Source of the DNA: CAIYHK01 sp964638795
Lineage (GTDB): Bacteria; Actinomycetota; Acidimicrobiia; Acidimicrobiales; Ilumatobacteraceae
Length of the DNA: 21,352 nt
Reading direction: 5' to 3'
Assembly (NCBI GenBank): GCA_964638795.1
Contig: CAZXAX010000034.1
Span: forward strand, 1-21,352
The translations under genes were made by a program, and so were the position numbers. Positions 1 to 7,519 of this stretch are shown here, one piece after another. Below the pieces are notes generated by a model, which was given only the letters and a program-made list of their open reading frames with translations, was not told the origin of the DNA and searched no databases. The stretch's first letter is position 1, and each line of letters begins with the position of its first letter.

Positions 1-324
1 CCTGGCGGCACTACGCCCAGTACCAATCCAGACGGCACTCCTAACACCACGCCAGATGGGTCTGGGGGTGGCAATGGTGACACCACACCCAGCACCATCA
101 TTGACTCCGAGGGCAACGTTATTGAGATTGATACCAGCGGTTCGGGATCTAACGGTGGACAAGTGTCGTCAGCGATTGCCGCTCCGATTGAAGTGCCCCC
201 ACGAGAACACTCAACGCCTGTGATCATCTACATGCTTGTGTTGCTGTGCCTGATCGCAATTGTGGTGCTTCCGCCAAGACTGGTGGAACGCCTCGCGGCC
301 AACAAGACTGCCAACGTAAAGTGA
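1..324 (+). CDS. C-terminal part of a membrane-anchored surface protein (5' end outside window)
   Basis: The frame is open from base 1 to a TGA at 322-324 and gives about 107 residues. The first 60 or so are rich in Gly, Pro, Thr, Asn and Asp (for example TTPSTNPDGTPNTTPDG), as in an extracellular linker. A single hydrophobic segment follows (about VIIYMLVLLCLIAIVVL), then a short basic tail ending RLVERLAANKTANVK. This is the layout of an exported protein held in the membrane by a C-terminal helix with the tail in the cytoplasm. The N-terminal domain is not in the window, so the function cannot be named. Its stop overlaps the GTG start of the lipoprotein gene by four bases (GTGA), so the two are probably translationally coupled. 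Confidence 0.75.
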   Translation, partial: PGGTTPSTNPDGTPNTTPDGSGGGNGDTTPSTIIDSEGNVIEIDTSGSGSNGGQVSSAIAAPIEVPPREHSTPVIIYMLVLLCLIAIVVLPPRLVERLAANKTANVK

Positions 325-863
325 TACTCATCAGAACACGAATCATTGCCGCTGTAGTTACTGGCATGTTGTTGATTTTGCCTGCCTGCAGTGACTCGAA
401 CACCGCTGAAGAAACTTCCACGACTGTACAAAAAGGGCTCAATCCCCAGCTTCCCGGTGACATCAACCCAATCCCCTACACAATGAACATGCTCGCTGGC
501 ATGGGCAACGTGCAGATAATGGTGACCGGATTAAAAGGGAATGCCTTCACCGTGGAAGACGCACCCGCTCGCGAACTAGAAGTTACTATTCAGTTTCGCA
601 ATGGAGCACTAACGCCGGTGAAGATCGACAGGGATTCTTTCCGGGTATACACATCGGATCTCAACTCAGTCACGCCGTCAAATGATCCGTTTGTAGAAGT
701 CATGCCCGCGGATACGACTCAAACGGTCACACTTAGCTTCCCGATTGCTAAGGGCCTATTGGCAGTAGGGCTTGTTTTCGACTCCGAGGGCTATGGCGAT
801 CGAGTAATTAGCGGGCAGTTCATCCTTAACCCTGATTACAAGGGCATCGAAGAACCCGAGTGA
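321..863 (+). CDS. Predicted lipoprotein, DUF4352-like beta domain
   Basis: I chose GTG at 321 because it overlaps the upstream stop as GTGA and puts a lipoprotein signal at the N-terminus: basic IRTR, a hydrophobic stretch, then LILPAC with the lipid-modified Cys near residue 21. An in-frame ATG at 246 would place that signal internally and lies inside the upstream gene. The mature part has a Thr/Ser-rich spacer and then a roughly 120-residue domain predicted to be mostly beta (ELEVTIQFRNGALTPVKIDRDSFRVY, with alternating polar and hydrophobic residues). It resembles the immunoglobulin-like DUF4352 domain found in many Gram-positive lipoproteins; this is pattern resemblance only. It is probably exported and anchored on the outer face of the membrane together with the upstream protein. 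No catalytic motif is visible. Confidence 0.75.
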   Translation: MILIRTRIIAAVVTGMLLILPACSDSNTAEETSTTVQKGLNPQLPGDINPIPYTMNMLAGMGNVQIMVTGLKGNAFTVEDAPARELEVTIQFRNGALTPVKIDRDSFRVYTSDLNSVTPSNDPFVEVMPADTTQTVTLSFPIAKGLLAVGLVFDSEGYGDRVISGQFILNPDYKGIEEPE

Positions 864-904
864 CCCTGATACACCCCCTGAATACCGTCATTTTTGAGCG
901 GACC

Positions 905-910
905 AGGAGG
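905..910 (+). promoter_or_regulatory. Shine-Dalgarno AGGAGG selecting the GTG start at 915
   Basis: This is a perfect AGGAGG four bases before GTG. It is a strong ribosome binding site and argues against the longer TTG-started reading frame that begins at 894. Confidence 0.7.
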
Positions 911-914
911 TCAA

Positions 915-1379
915 GTGAGCGAGAAAGACTCCGACCATTATCAGAATCAGGCACTAACCCGCCTGAGCCCCTATGAGTCATATGTTTTTGACTGGCTGAT
1001 TCTTGAGGGAGCGGAAAATGACTGCACCCGATGGGATGATGACTCGATCACCCAGTTGGCGCTAGATGGGCTCGACATTTTTCTTGGTTGTGCAACTACA
1101 GATGATCCCAACCATGTTGCTGAGGTAGCGGTGCTGACCGAATGTGGCGCGCATTGGAACGCCAAGGGTGTCTGGAATCGGTTGAGTGAATCACTTTCGG
1201 TCAAACCCGATGGAGCATGGTTCGATGTGACCACTTCAGATCGTGCTCATGCATGGATCGTGTGGTCAATCAGCGGAGAAGAGCTGTGTAGCAAAGATTT
1301 TGATCGCATGATGCAGCGTTTTCTCGAGTTTGCACGCGGGGTGGTCGAAATACTGAACACCACCAACTGGTCTGACTAA
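915..1379 (+). CDS. Hypothetical protein, possibly YbjN/TY-Chap-like
   Basis: GTG at 915 is preceded by AGGAGG at 905-910, which decides the start; an upstream in-frame TTG at 894 has no such signal. The product is 154 residues, acidic, without signal peptide or membrane segment, so cytoplasmic. I do not recognise it firmly. The last third (AHAWIVWSISGEEL... then a helix MMQRFLEFARGVVEIL) has the strand-then-long-helix layout of the YbjN/type III chaperone-like proteins common in actinobacteria, but that is a weak resemblance. It follows the lipoprotein by 51 bases with no visible terminator. Its TAA stop overlaps the stop of the convergent metallopeptidase-like gene (shared bases 1376-1379). 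Confidence 0.7.
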   Translation: MSEKDSDHYQNQALTRLSPYESYVFDWLILEGAENDCTRWDDDSITQLALDGLDIFLGCATTDDPNHVAEVAVLTECGAHWNAKGVWNRLSESLSVKPDGAWFDVTTSDRAHAWIVWSISGEELCSKDFDRMMQRFLEFARGVVEILNTTNWSD

Positions 1380-1843
1380 TTAATTGCCTGCCATGGCGCA
1401 ACTGACAGACCAACGCTTCGCATAACAGCATGCAAGAATGCGGCGTGCTCAACGCTTGCGTGTCGACGAACTAGCCGTAAATATTCATTTCGAAACGCAA
1501 TACCGTGATTACTGGCACCTGATGTGAGATGGGCTATTTCGTGCAACACCGAGCCGACATTTGCAGTAGATCCCCGAAATTCAATCGAGTGGTACTCGAT
1601 ATCTGCTGAGGCGATGACATTGCCGGTGCGACGCAGGTGAGAGATTTCGGGCGAATCTATTCCCTCGGCATCACACACAGCATCGACAAACAAGGCCAGC
1701 TCTTTTTTCGGCAGGCTCTTCCAGCCATGTGCCTTCTCAACGACACCTTCAACCGCGTAACACATTGCTGATTCCTGATCGCAGCGTTTGTAAATACCAG
1801 CTGCGAGTTGTGCCTCTTCAGCAAAGCGGCTGATATCGGTCAT
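1376..1843 (-). CDS. HExxH metallopeptidase-like protein (TIGR04338-type)
   Basis: The product is 155 residues. Residues 100-113 read LHEIAHLTSGASNH and contain HExxH (His101, Glu102, His105) plus His113 as a likely third zinc ligand, followed by HGIAFRNEYL, a pattern like SprT and other small zinc proteases with HExxH...HG..F. Residues 80-99 (IEYHSIEFRGS...) form the strand expected just before the metal site. There is no signal peptide, so a cytoplasmic protease or zinc-binding protein is likely. Actinobacteria carry a family of small HExxH proteins (TIGR04338) often found near DUF2786 genes, and here the DUF2786 gene lies directly upstream and overlaps it in ATGA. Substrate unknown; proteolytic activity is inferred from the motif alone. 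Confidence 0.8.
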   Translation of the reverse strand: MTDISRFAEEAQLAAGIYKRCDQESAMCYAVEGVVEKAHGWKSLPKKELALFVDAVCDAEGIDSPEISHLRRTGNVIASADIEYHSIEFRGSTANVGSVLHEIAHLTSGASNHGIAFRNEYLRLVRRHASVEHAAFLHAVMRSVGLSVAPWQAIN

Positions 1844-2532
1844 CCAATTTCTCCACGAATCCCCGAACCGAAAGTGCCACTTGGGGATGAAAAACCACGG
1901 CCAGCAGAACGCCCACTTGCATAGGCGTCGGAGCCAGCCGCCACATACGAATAGTTAGAGGTAAGACGTGGCCCGTGCGCGCGCAGGTATGCCGTGGCGC
2001 GCTCGACACGATCGGCAAGCACAAGCCCTGCACCGGGAGAATCAATCACAAACTCCTTGTGCGCCTTTCCTAAAGATTCATCAATCCCGCGCCGGAAACC
2101 CTGCCACCAAGCAGTGCGTGCCGAGCGATCACCACGGGGCAATAGCCGGATGCCGAGTAAATCTGCAGTTGCGAAGATTGTTTCAGCAGCAAAAATATCC
2201 GACTCGCGCCCGTAGAGAACCACCACGCAAGCATCACCATCATCGTCGTCCCGATAGCCAACGCAAGAGTGATGACGAGCAATTATGTAGAGGAGATTTT
2301 GGCGTTGCACTCGATACTTGCCCGTTACAGCCACCCGCTTCACAACTATTTCGGCTGAGGAGCCTTCTTTTGCTCCACCAATTTCTGATTCGGAGAGGCC
2401 ATGCTTCTGCATTAAACGAAACGCCAGCTCAATGGCAGTTTCTGCTTCGGGCTGGGGGGTGTTTGGATGGTTGGCACGATTGAGGAGTGCCCGAACTTTT
2501 TCTTTGATTGATTCGTAATTGCCGTCGGTCAT
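1840..2532 (-). CDS. DUF2786 domain protein
   Basis: The product is 230 residues from ATG at 2532. Residues 8-48 (IKEKVRALLNRANHPNTPQPEAETAI..., ending LMQKHGLSESEI) are a clear DUF2786 signature: a helical N-terminal module with the NTP-x-EAE core and MxKHGL motif. DUF2786 is found in phage and bacterial proteins of unknown biochemical role. The middle and C-terminal parts (about 70-200) look like a globular alpha/beta region with conserved-looking WWQGFRRGIDESL, and the last 25 residues are a Gly/Ser-rich tail. The downstream HExxH gene overlaps by four bases, so the products are probably made together. I see no strong Shine-Dalgarno, so leaderless or weak initiation is possible. Confidence 0.85.
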   Translation of the reverse strand: MTDGNYESIKEKVRALLNRANHPNTPQPEAETAIELAFRLMQKHGLSESEIGGAKEGSSAEIVVKRVAVTGKYRVQRQNLLYIIARHHSCVGYRDDDDGDACVVVLYGRESDIFAAETIFATADLLGIRLLPRGDRSARTAWWQGFRRGIDESLGKAHKEFVIDSPGAGLVLADRVERATAYLRAHGPRLTSNYSYVAAGSDAYASGRSAGRGFSSPSGTFGSGIRGEIG

Positions 2533-2557
2533 TGGTTAATCACGAGGCGAGAGTGTG

Positions 2558-2798
2558 TCAGACGGGTGTCTTACTTATTCGTTGTGCAACGGCAACTTCC
2601 GTTGGCGTTAGAAACCAGTGGCCCAACTGCTGCAGCGTGCCTGCCTGTTGTTCCAGTGCAACGGCGGATACATACTCATCACGCGATTTGAGACTCGAAA
2701 CCGATGGCCGCTCACTGCTTCCACGAATTGTTGCCCCAAGCGGAGCGGCACCAAGAATCGCAATGTCTGCTGGTGAATCAAACCACGAAGCAGGATCA
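2558..2798 (-). CDS. 3' end of a gene truncated by gap 1 (probably the GMC oxidoreductase, not proven)
   Basis: This minus-strand frame is open from the gap to a TGA at 2558-2560 and encodes about 79 residues (starting PASWFDSPADIAILGAAPLGAT, ending VAVAQRISKTPV). It lies 25 bases before the DUF2786 gene on the same strand, where a 3' end is expected. Its frame differs from the GMC frame above the gap, but the N run is a fixed 100 and cannot be trusted for phase. It lacks the His-His/Asn region of the GMC C-terminal domain, so either that region lies inside a gap larger than 100 bases, or this is the tail of a different gene. I cannot assign a function to the fragment. Confidence 0.5.
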
Positions 2799-2898
2799 NN
2801 NNNNNNNNNNNNNNNNNNNNNNNNNNNNNNNNNNNNNNNNNNNNNNNNNNNNNNNNNNNNNNNNNNNNNNNNNNNNNNNNNNNNNNNNNNNNNNNNNN
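2799..2898. other. Assembly gap 1 (100 N)
   Basis: Exactly 100 N, the same length as the other two gaps, so a conventional placeholder of unknown true size. The coding frames on the two sides disagree for 100 bases but would agree for any multiple of three. The TGA at 2796-2798 seen when reading straight through is therefore not evidence for the end of the GMC gene. Confidence 0.95.
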
Positions 2899-3905
2899 GT
2901 GTCAGGTGCGAAAAAGCGTGTGTCATCCAAGGTAATCGACACATTCGCTGCCAAACCATGCTGTGCACGGGCATCGGCATTCGGAACTGCGACCCATTGA
3001 TAGTTGCCGACATCAGATGGCTGACCGCCAACCAGCTTCTGCAGATACTCAACTTCTTGCTTACCCGTGATGATGTAGGCGGAGTTGTAGTAGCAGAGGT
3101 GCTCCATGAAGTACTGACCAATATTGCCGGCAACATCCATTAATTCGGTGTGAGAATCCGCAAAGTTCAGCAATAACTTTGCATTTTCAATTCCTCCACA
3201 TGCGATCACATACTTGTCGGCAGATGCTGTGTAGGTATCGCCGTTGTAGTTCTTGAATTTGGCTGACGAGACAAACTTGCTGGCAAATCCGAACTCAATA
3301 TCAACCAAGTTGGCATTGAGTGCAATCGTCACATTTGGATCGGCAATCAATTGCTCGAGATACAGCTTCTTGAATTTGGCTTCACGCGGCCAACGAAATG
3401 CCAGCGAATCCATTCCACTGTCGGCATCGAGAATGGTCGGTAGATTGGCGGCGGCCTTTAGCCCATCGAAATCCCACGCGTTGTCTGGCAGATCAGCAAT
3501 TTGCCCGGCGCGCTCAAAATGGGGCCAGATGTCTTGATATGAAATCGGCCAACCCGGCACCACAAGATCATTACGTGGCGCAAAATCAATTTCCTGAAGC
3601 GGGTGGCAGTAGCCCGCCCAGTGGTTTGTGGTCCCGCCGAAGTAGCGCATTCGGGCGGTCAATAGTTCGTAATATTTTTCACCAGTGAGTTCGCCTTGAT
3701 AGGCGTCTTGACTCGCGGCATCAAAGCGTCGATCACCTGCTTCACACAGCAACACATTCTGCCCAGCAGCACTCAGCTCAAGTGCAAGTGTGATCCCAGC
3801 GGCGCCTGCACCAATTACGCAGACGTCGTAATTAGAGGGAAAACCCTGTTCGTTGAGGTCAATCAATGGCACCCGAAAAGGGTAACAGTCACCGCCCTTG
3901 TGCAA
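2899..3905 (-). CDS. GMC-family FAD-dependent oxidoreductase, N-terminal part (3' end in gap 1)
   Basis: About 336 residues are visible. Residues 26-40 (YDVCVIGAGAAGITL) are the FAD-binding Rossmann motif GxGxxG, followed by an acidic strand end (LLCEAGD). Residues 84-100 (RMRYFGGTTNHWAGYCHPL) match the conserved flavin-proximal segment of GMC enzymes, and PGWPISYQDIWPHFERA is another family block. A second FAD-contact segment, VIACGGIENAKLLL, lies near residue 240. GMC enzymes oxidise alcohols, sugars or sterols; the substrate here is unknown. There is no signal peptide. The TTG at 3905 is the longest start; GTG at 3872 is an alternative nearer the Rossmann fold, and neither has a good ribosome binding site. 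The gene is divergent from a TetR regulator, its likely controller. The C-terminal domain is missing. Confidence 0.85.
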
Positions 3906-3972
3906 CTGATGTCGATACCGCCCAGCAGATCAAGTTCCGTCAGAAATGGTGACAATTAATTAGAATCATCTG
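3906..3972. promoter_or_regulatory. Divergent promoter region between the GMC and TetR genes
   Basis: These 67 bases hold both promoters of the divergent pair. The segment 3950-3968 (TGACAATTAATTAGAATCA) is AT-rich and loosely two-fold symmetric (TGA...TCA ends around AATTAATT), a plausible TetR operator or -10 region. The symmetry is imperfect, so the exact site is not claimed. Confidence 0.4.
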
Positions 3973-4563
3973 GTGCCACCAAATTCTGTACCGTCTGCGG
4001 ATGGCCGCCACCTTCGTGTGGTTCGCGGCAAAGAAGCTGCAATTGATGCTTTACTTGCGCTTTACACCGAAGGCCGGCCGTACCCCACTTTCGCCGACAT
4101 CGCCGATAGGGCCGGCATCTCAGAGCGCACACTATTTCGCTACTTCGGTTCCTACGACGACTTCATCGCGGAATCAGCACGAACACTATTTCCAAAAATC
4201 CGCAAGTTCTTTTCCACCGAACCAGTCGGTGACGATCTTCACGCGAGGCTCGTGGCTCTGGCTGAACTGCGATGCAAATTCGTGAAGCAATACGGTGCGA
4301 TGATTCGAAGTGTTGATGTACTTGCAGCCGAATGGAAGGCGGCCAAGTCGCTCAGCGACCAGCGAGAACAATTGCTCGCTGATCAGCTCAGTTCATGGCT
4401 AGGGACCGATCGAGAATCGATATCGGAAGACACTTTTGCGTTGTTGCAGAACCTATACGGATGGCGCAGCATGGACCGCATGTCTGGAGCCGTTGGTAAA
4501 CGCGCACCAGATCTTCTGGCGGATGCAGCAATGGCGATTATCAACGCCAGCGTGTTGCGCTAG
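3973..4563 (+). CDS. TetR-family transcriptional regulator
   Basis: The product is 196 residues from GTG at 3973. Residues about 20-66 form the TetR helix-turn-helix (YPTFADIADRAGISERTLFRYFGSYDDF), with the recognition-helix pattern S-x-R-T-L-F-R-Y-F. The remaining roughly 130 residues are helical, as expected for the ligand-binding and dimer domain, and diverge from any specific subfamily I know. It lies 67 bases from the divergent GMC oxidoreductase gene, the classic arrangement for local repression of a catabolic enzyme, and is convergent with the quinone-oxidoreductase-like gene. The TAG stop lies in a CTAG palindrome that also supplies the stop of the facing gene. The ligand is unknown. 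Confidence 0.9.
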   Translation: MPPNSVPSADGRHLRVVRGKEAAIDALLALYTEGRPYPTFADIADRAGISERTLFRYFGSYDDFIAESARTLFPKIRKFFSTEPVGDDLHARLVALAELRCKFVKQYGAMIRSVDVLAAEWKAAKSLSDQREQLLADQLSSWLGTDRESISEDTFALLQNLYGWRSMDRMSGAVGKRAPDLLADAAMAIINASVLR

Positions 4564-5531
4564 TCGTTTGTGACGATCACCTTGCCGATGGCGCGTCGAT
4601 CCGCCACGAAACGCAGTGCTTCTGCCGCTTGAGCAAGTGGAAAAGTGGCTCCGATCAGCGGTTTGAAACCATCATCGAGCATCTGCATCAGTTCGCTCAT
4701 ATCGCGTTTGTAAAGTTCGGGTTCGTTTTGTGGAAACGTACGCACTTCAAACCCCATTATGTGAACTCCTTTTAGGAGCACAAGATTTAGCGGGATCCTT
4801 GGAATGTCTCCTGCGGCGAATCCCACAACAACAAAACGGCTTTTCCATTTACATGCCCGAAGAGCATCCTCTGAGTAACGACCCCCTACGGGGTCAATCA
4901 CAATCGCGGCACCGCCACCAGTAATTTCCTTGATGCGCTCTTTTAAATTTTCAGTTTCATAATTGATCGTGGCATCAGCACCGCGATCAAGACACGCCTT
5001 GAGCTTGTCATCATCTGATGCGCAGGCAATTACTTTGCAACCGAGCACCTTGGCGAGATCAATTGCGGCACTTCCAACACCACCCGCAGCTCCCAGAACT
5101 ACAACCCACTCGCCTGCCTTTGCTTCGGCAACGCTGCGCAAAGCGTGATACGAGGTTTGGTAGGTCACCATGTACGCGGCGGCGGAGGCAAAATCAACGC
5201 GTTCGCTTATCTTGCGTAACGCCATCGCTGGTGCAAGAACTTTTTCGGCAAACGCACCAACAAAAGTGGCGCCCATAACCCGATCGCCGATCTGCAGGTG
5301 GTCAACACCTTCGCCAACCGCGCTCACAACACCCGCGAACTCGCTTCCAGGGGTCAGTGGCAATGGCATAGTGACCTGATACTTGTTTGCGATTATCAAT
5401 ACATCGGGAAAATTGACCGACGAAGCTTTCACATCCACGATCACGCAGCCTGGTTTCAGGACCGGATCGGGCACTTCTTCAATTTTCAGATCTTCAGGTA
5501 CCCCATAGGCGTGCATTACTGCGGCGCGCAT
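4560..5531 (-). CDS. Quinone oxidoreductase-like MDR-superfamily protein
   Basis: The product is 323 residues, the usual length for the zinc-free medium-chain dehydrogenase/reductase group (QorA-like). The N-terminal GroES-like half contains SSVNFPDVLIIANKY and PLTPGSEFAGVVSAVGEGV; the structural and catalytic zinc Cys residues of true alcohol dehydrogenases are absent. Residues 146-160 (LGAAGGVGSAAIDLA) are the nucleotide-binding motif, and the end (AAEALRFVADRRAIGKVIV) is typical. It probably reduces quinones or enoyl/enone substrates with NADPH in the cytoplasm. The ATG at 5531 has a strong ribosome binding site (GGGGAGGAAA just upstream). It follows the sulfatase gene by 33 bases on the same strand, so co-transcription is likely. 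Members of this group are often annotated loosely; substrate is open. Confidence 0.9.
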   Translation of the reverse strand: MRAAVMHAYGVPEDLKIEEVPDPVLKPGCVIVDVKASSVNFPDVLIIANKYQVTMPLPLTPGSEFAGVVSAVGEGVDHLQIGDRVMGATFVGAFAEKVLAPAMALRKISERVDFASAAAYMVTYQTSYHALRSVAEAKAGEWVVVLGAAGGVGSAAIDLAKVLGCKVIACASDDDKLKACLDRGADATINYETENLKERIKEITGGGAAIVIDPVGGRYSEDALRACKWKSRFVVVGFAAGDIPRIPLNLVLLKGVHIMGFEVRTFPQNEPELYKRDMSELMQMLDDGFKPLIGATFPLAQAAEALRFVADRRAIGKVIVTND

Positions 5532-5564
5532 TTTCCTCCCCTTTTGCGTTGCAACATCCTACGA

Positions 5565-7115
5565 TCAGGTCGGTGCTTCAACCGCTAGACGCGGATCGCG
5601 GTGAGACGGAAAACTTGCGTACATGTCTGCCACCAAATCGTCGCGAATAGTCCGGTATTCGGGGTCATCCCAACGGTTGATGAACTGGAATGGGCCATCG
5701 TCTTGAACGTACAACTCCCCTTCAGTGCCGTCATACATCGGTACTCCATTGGTTTTCGGACCACCTTGTTCGTACATCGTGCACAGGTAGCCATCACGCC
5801 AAATTGACCTGAGCCGCATGTCCTTTTCAGGGAACTGGCTGTCCCATTCCGTGAGTACCCGCTCGCGGGATTTATCCCCTGGAGCTTTTGGCAGTGGTCG
5901 ACCTTGCACCCAGTCAGGGGTCGTAACTCCGGCAATTTCGCAGAAGGTAGCCGCTAAATCAATCTGCCCAACGGGCTCATCAATTACCGCTGGTGGTGTT
6001 GCGACATTCGCAGCCGGCTTCCAGATCATCGGCAATCGCATCAATGCATCAACGTGATACGGACCTTTAAACATCAGGCCGTAGTCACCCTGTAATTCGC
6101 CGTGATCAGTAGTGATGATGATGTCGGTGTTATCAAGCACGCCACGTTCAGCGAGTGCAGCAAGGACGCGACCCGTTGCTTCATCAATCAGCTCATTTTC
6201 GATGTGATTCAATGCGTTGATCTCGCGAATCTGATCGTGGGTCATGTTCCTTGGAACGAAAGTGCGGGGGCCACCTTCGCTATTTGGGAATGAGCCGTCG
6301 TAGTAACCCAACCAGTGTTCGGGCTTGGCTCCCAAAATCTCGCGAACCTTTTCGTCGGATCGAGGCGTTCCTGCGGGTAGATCAAGGTCACGCCAGTTGA
6401 TGCGATGGAGTTCGCTTTCGGGTGGATCCCAAGGATGATGTGGATCAGGGAAACTCATCCAACAAAAGAAATTCTCAGAAACATCTACCGACTTCAGCCA
6501 CTCAATCGTGCGGTCCGCTACCCAATCGGTGTGATACAGCTCGCGCGCGATTGGATTACGAGCCACTTGTGGCGCGCCGGTGTCACCACCACCGGCGTCG
6601 TTAAGTGCTTTTCCGTCAGGTCGCACAAGTGGGTAGTAGCCCTTCCAAGCATTCTTGTCTTGGGCCTTTAACCACTTGCCGTAATGCCACTGCAGTTCCG
6701 GGCCATGCATTACAAACTCGATGTAGTCAAAGCCACGGTATGGACCGGTGCTGCCTTGGCCGGCAAACTTGTTTTCATCCCATTTGTTTTCAAAATCAAA
6801 TGCTGGTTCAAAGTGCGCTTTACCAAGTAACGCGGTTTTGTAACCGTTCTCGTTGAGGTGTGCAGCGATGCTCGGGGCGTCACTTGGAAGTGGCACACCA
6901 TTTGCATAGACACCGTGGGTGCGCGGGTACTGTCCGGTGATCATTGAGCTTCGCGCCGGCATGCAAACCACATTTTGAGCATGCATGCGCGTGTAGTTGA
7001 GCCCCGATTTAGCCAGACCATCCATTACTGGGAGCTTTGCAATGGTTCCACCGTTCACACCCAACGAGTCGTACCGCATTTGATCGGTGGTGATGAACAG
7101 GATGTTGCGACCCAT
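5565..7115 (-). CDS. Sulfatase-family hydrolase (type I, Cys-type)
   Basis: The product is 516 residues, full length for the family. N-terminal NILFITTDQMRYDSLG supplies the calcium ligands (Asp11 and neighbouring Gln12), and VCMPARSSMITGQYPRTHG holds the signature C-x-P-x-R with Cys51 as the residue converted to formylglycine and Arg55. GKAHF (Lys99, His101) and PDPHHPWDPP line the active site; TDHGELQGDYGL with the following FKGPYH supplies further metal and sulfate ligands. There is no signal peptide, so a cytoplasmic enzyme is likely, acting on a sulfate ester or phosphonate/phosphate monoester. A formylglycine-generating enzyme is required and none is in the window. The ATG overlaps the DUF1330 stop as TGATG, so the two are coupled. 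Confidence 0.93.
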   Translation of the reverse strand: MGRNILFITTDQMRYDSLGVNGGTIAKLPVMDGLAKSGLNYTRMHAQNVVCMPARSSMITGQYPRTHGVYANGVPLPSDAPSIAAHLNENGYKTALLGKAHFEPAFDFENKWDENKFAGQGSTGPYRGFDYIEFVMHGPELQWHYGKWLKAQDKNAWKGYYPLVRPDGKALNDAGGGDTGAPQVARNPIARELYHTDWVADRTIEWLKSVDVSENFFCWMSFPDPHHPWDPPESELHRINWRDLDLPAGTPRSDEKVREILGAKPEHWLGYYDGSFPNSEGGPRTFVPRNMTHDQIREINALNHIENELIDEATGRVLAALAERGVLDNTDIIITTDHGELQGDYGLMFKGPYHVDALMRLPMIWKPAANVATPPAVIDEPVGQIDLAATFCEIAGVTTPDWVQGRPLPKAPGDKSRERVLTEWDSQFPEKDMRLRSIWRDGYLCTMYEQGGPKTNGVPMYDGTEGELYVQDDGPFQFINRWDDPEYRTIRDDLVADMYASFPSHRDPRLAVEAPT

Positions 7116-7504
7116 CAGGCGACACGTCCTGGCTTGGTGGGAATCAGCGCACTGCGCTCGATCGCTGCTGTGCGATCGCCCGCTGCCTCTTTATAGGTGG
7201 GCCTCGAGGTCATCTCCAGGAATGCGTCGCGGCTCGGGTACTCAACAATTGCGATCAAATCCCATTCGTCGGATTCGGTGCCGATTAACACGGTCCAAGG
7301 TTTTCCGATCCAAATCAACTTGCCGCCCGTGGATTGCACCATCTTGATAGCCGCATCGCTGTACTGCTTGTAGCTCTCTTTGCCCGACTTCGAACCGTCG
7401 TCCGTGGTCTTCACGAACTTGAGAAGGTTCACCATGTGAACTGGGCCTTCAATGGGTGCGGCGATGAATGCTTCGATCTGTTGTTTTGTCGGCTTTACTG
7501 TCAT
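7115..7504 (-). CDS. DUF1330 family protein
   Basis: The product is 129 residues, with the DUF1330 pattern throughout: HMVNLLKF near residue 23, YKQYSDAA, GGKLIWIG, WDLIAIVEYPSRDAFLEM, then YKEAAGDRTAAIERSALIPT. DUF1330 proteins have a dimeric alpha-beta barrel fold; their function is mostly unknown, some being small ligand-binding or isomerase-like proteins. No secretion signal. The gene starts 15 bases after the RCC1-like gene stop and shares TGATG with the sulfatase start, so it belongs to the same probable transcription unit and may act on the same small molecule as the sulfatase or oxidoreductase. That functional link is inference. Confidence 0.9.
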   Translation of the reverse strand: MTVKPTKQQIEAFIAAPIEGPVHMVNLLKFVKTTDDGSKSGKESYKQYSDAAIKMVQSTGGKLIWIGKPWTVLIGTESDEWDLIAIVEYPSRDAFLEMTSRPTYKEAAGDRTAAIERSALIPTKPGRVA

Positions 7505-7519
7505 TTCCTCAGATTACTC

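Noticed and set aside
246..320. Longer ATG start for the lipoprotein
   Set aside because: It lies inside the upstream gene and places the lipoprotein signal internally; GTG at 321 overlaps the upstream stop and gives a correct signal peptide.
1968..2483. Plus-strand frames over the DUF2786 gene
   Set aside because: Arg/Gln/His-rich translations without domain features, antisense to a clear family member.
2796..2798. Stop codon ending the GMC gene directly below gap 1
   Set aside because: The phase across a fixed 100-N gap is arbitrary, and the GMC C-terminal domain is still missing.
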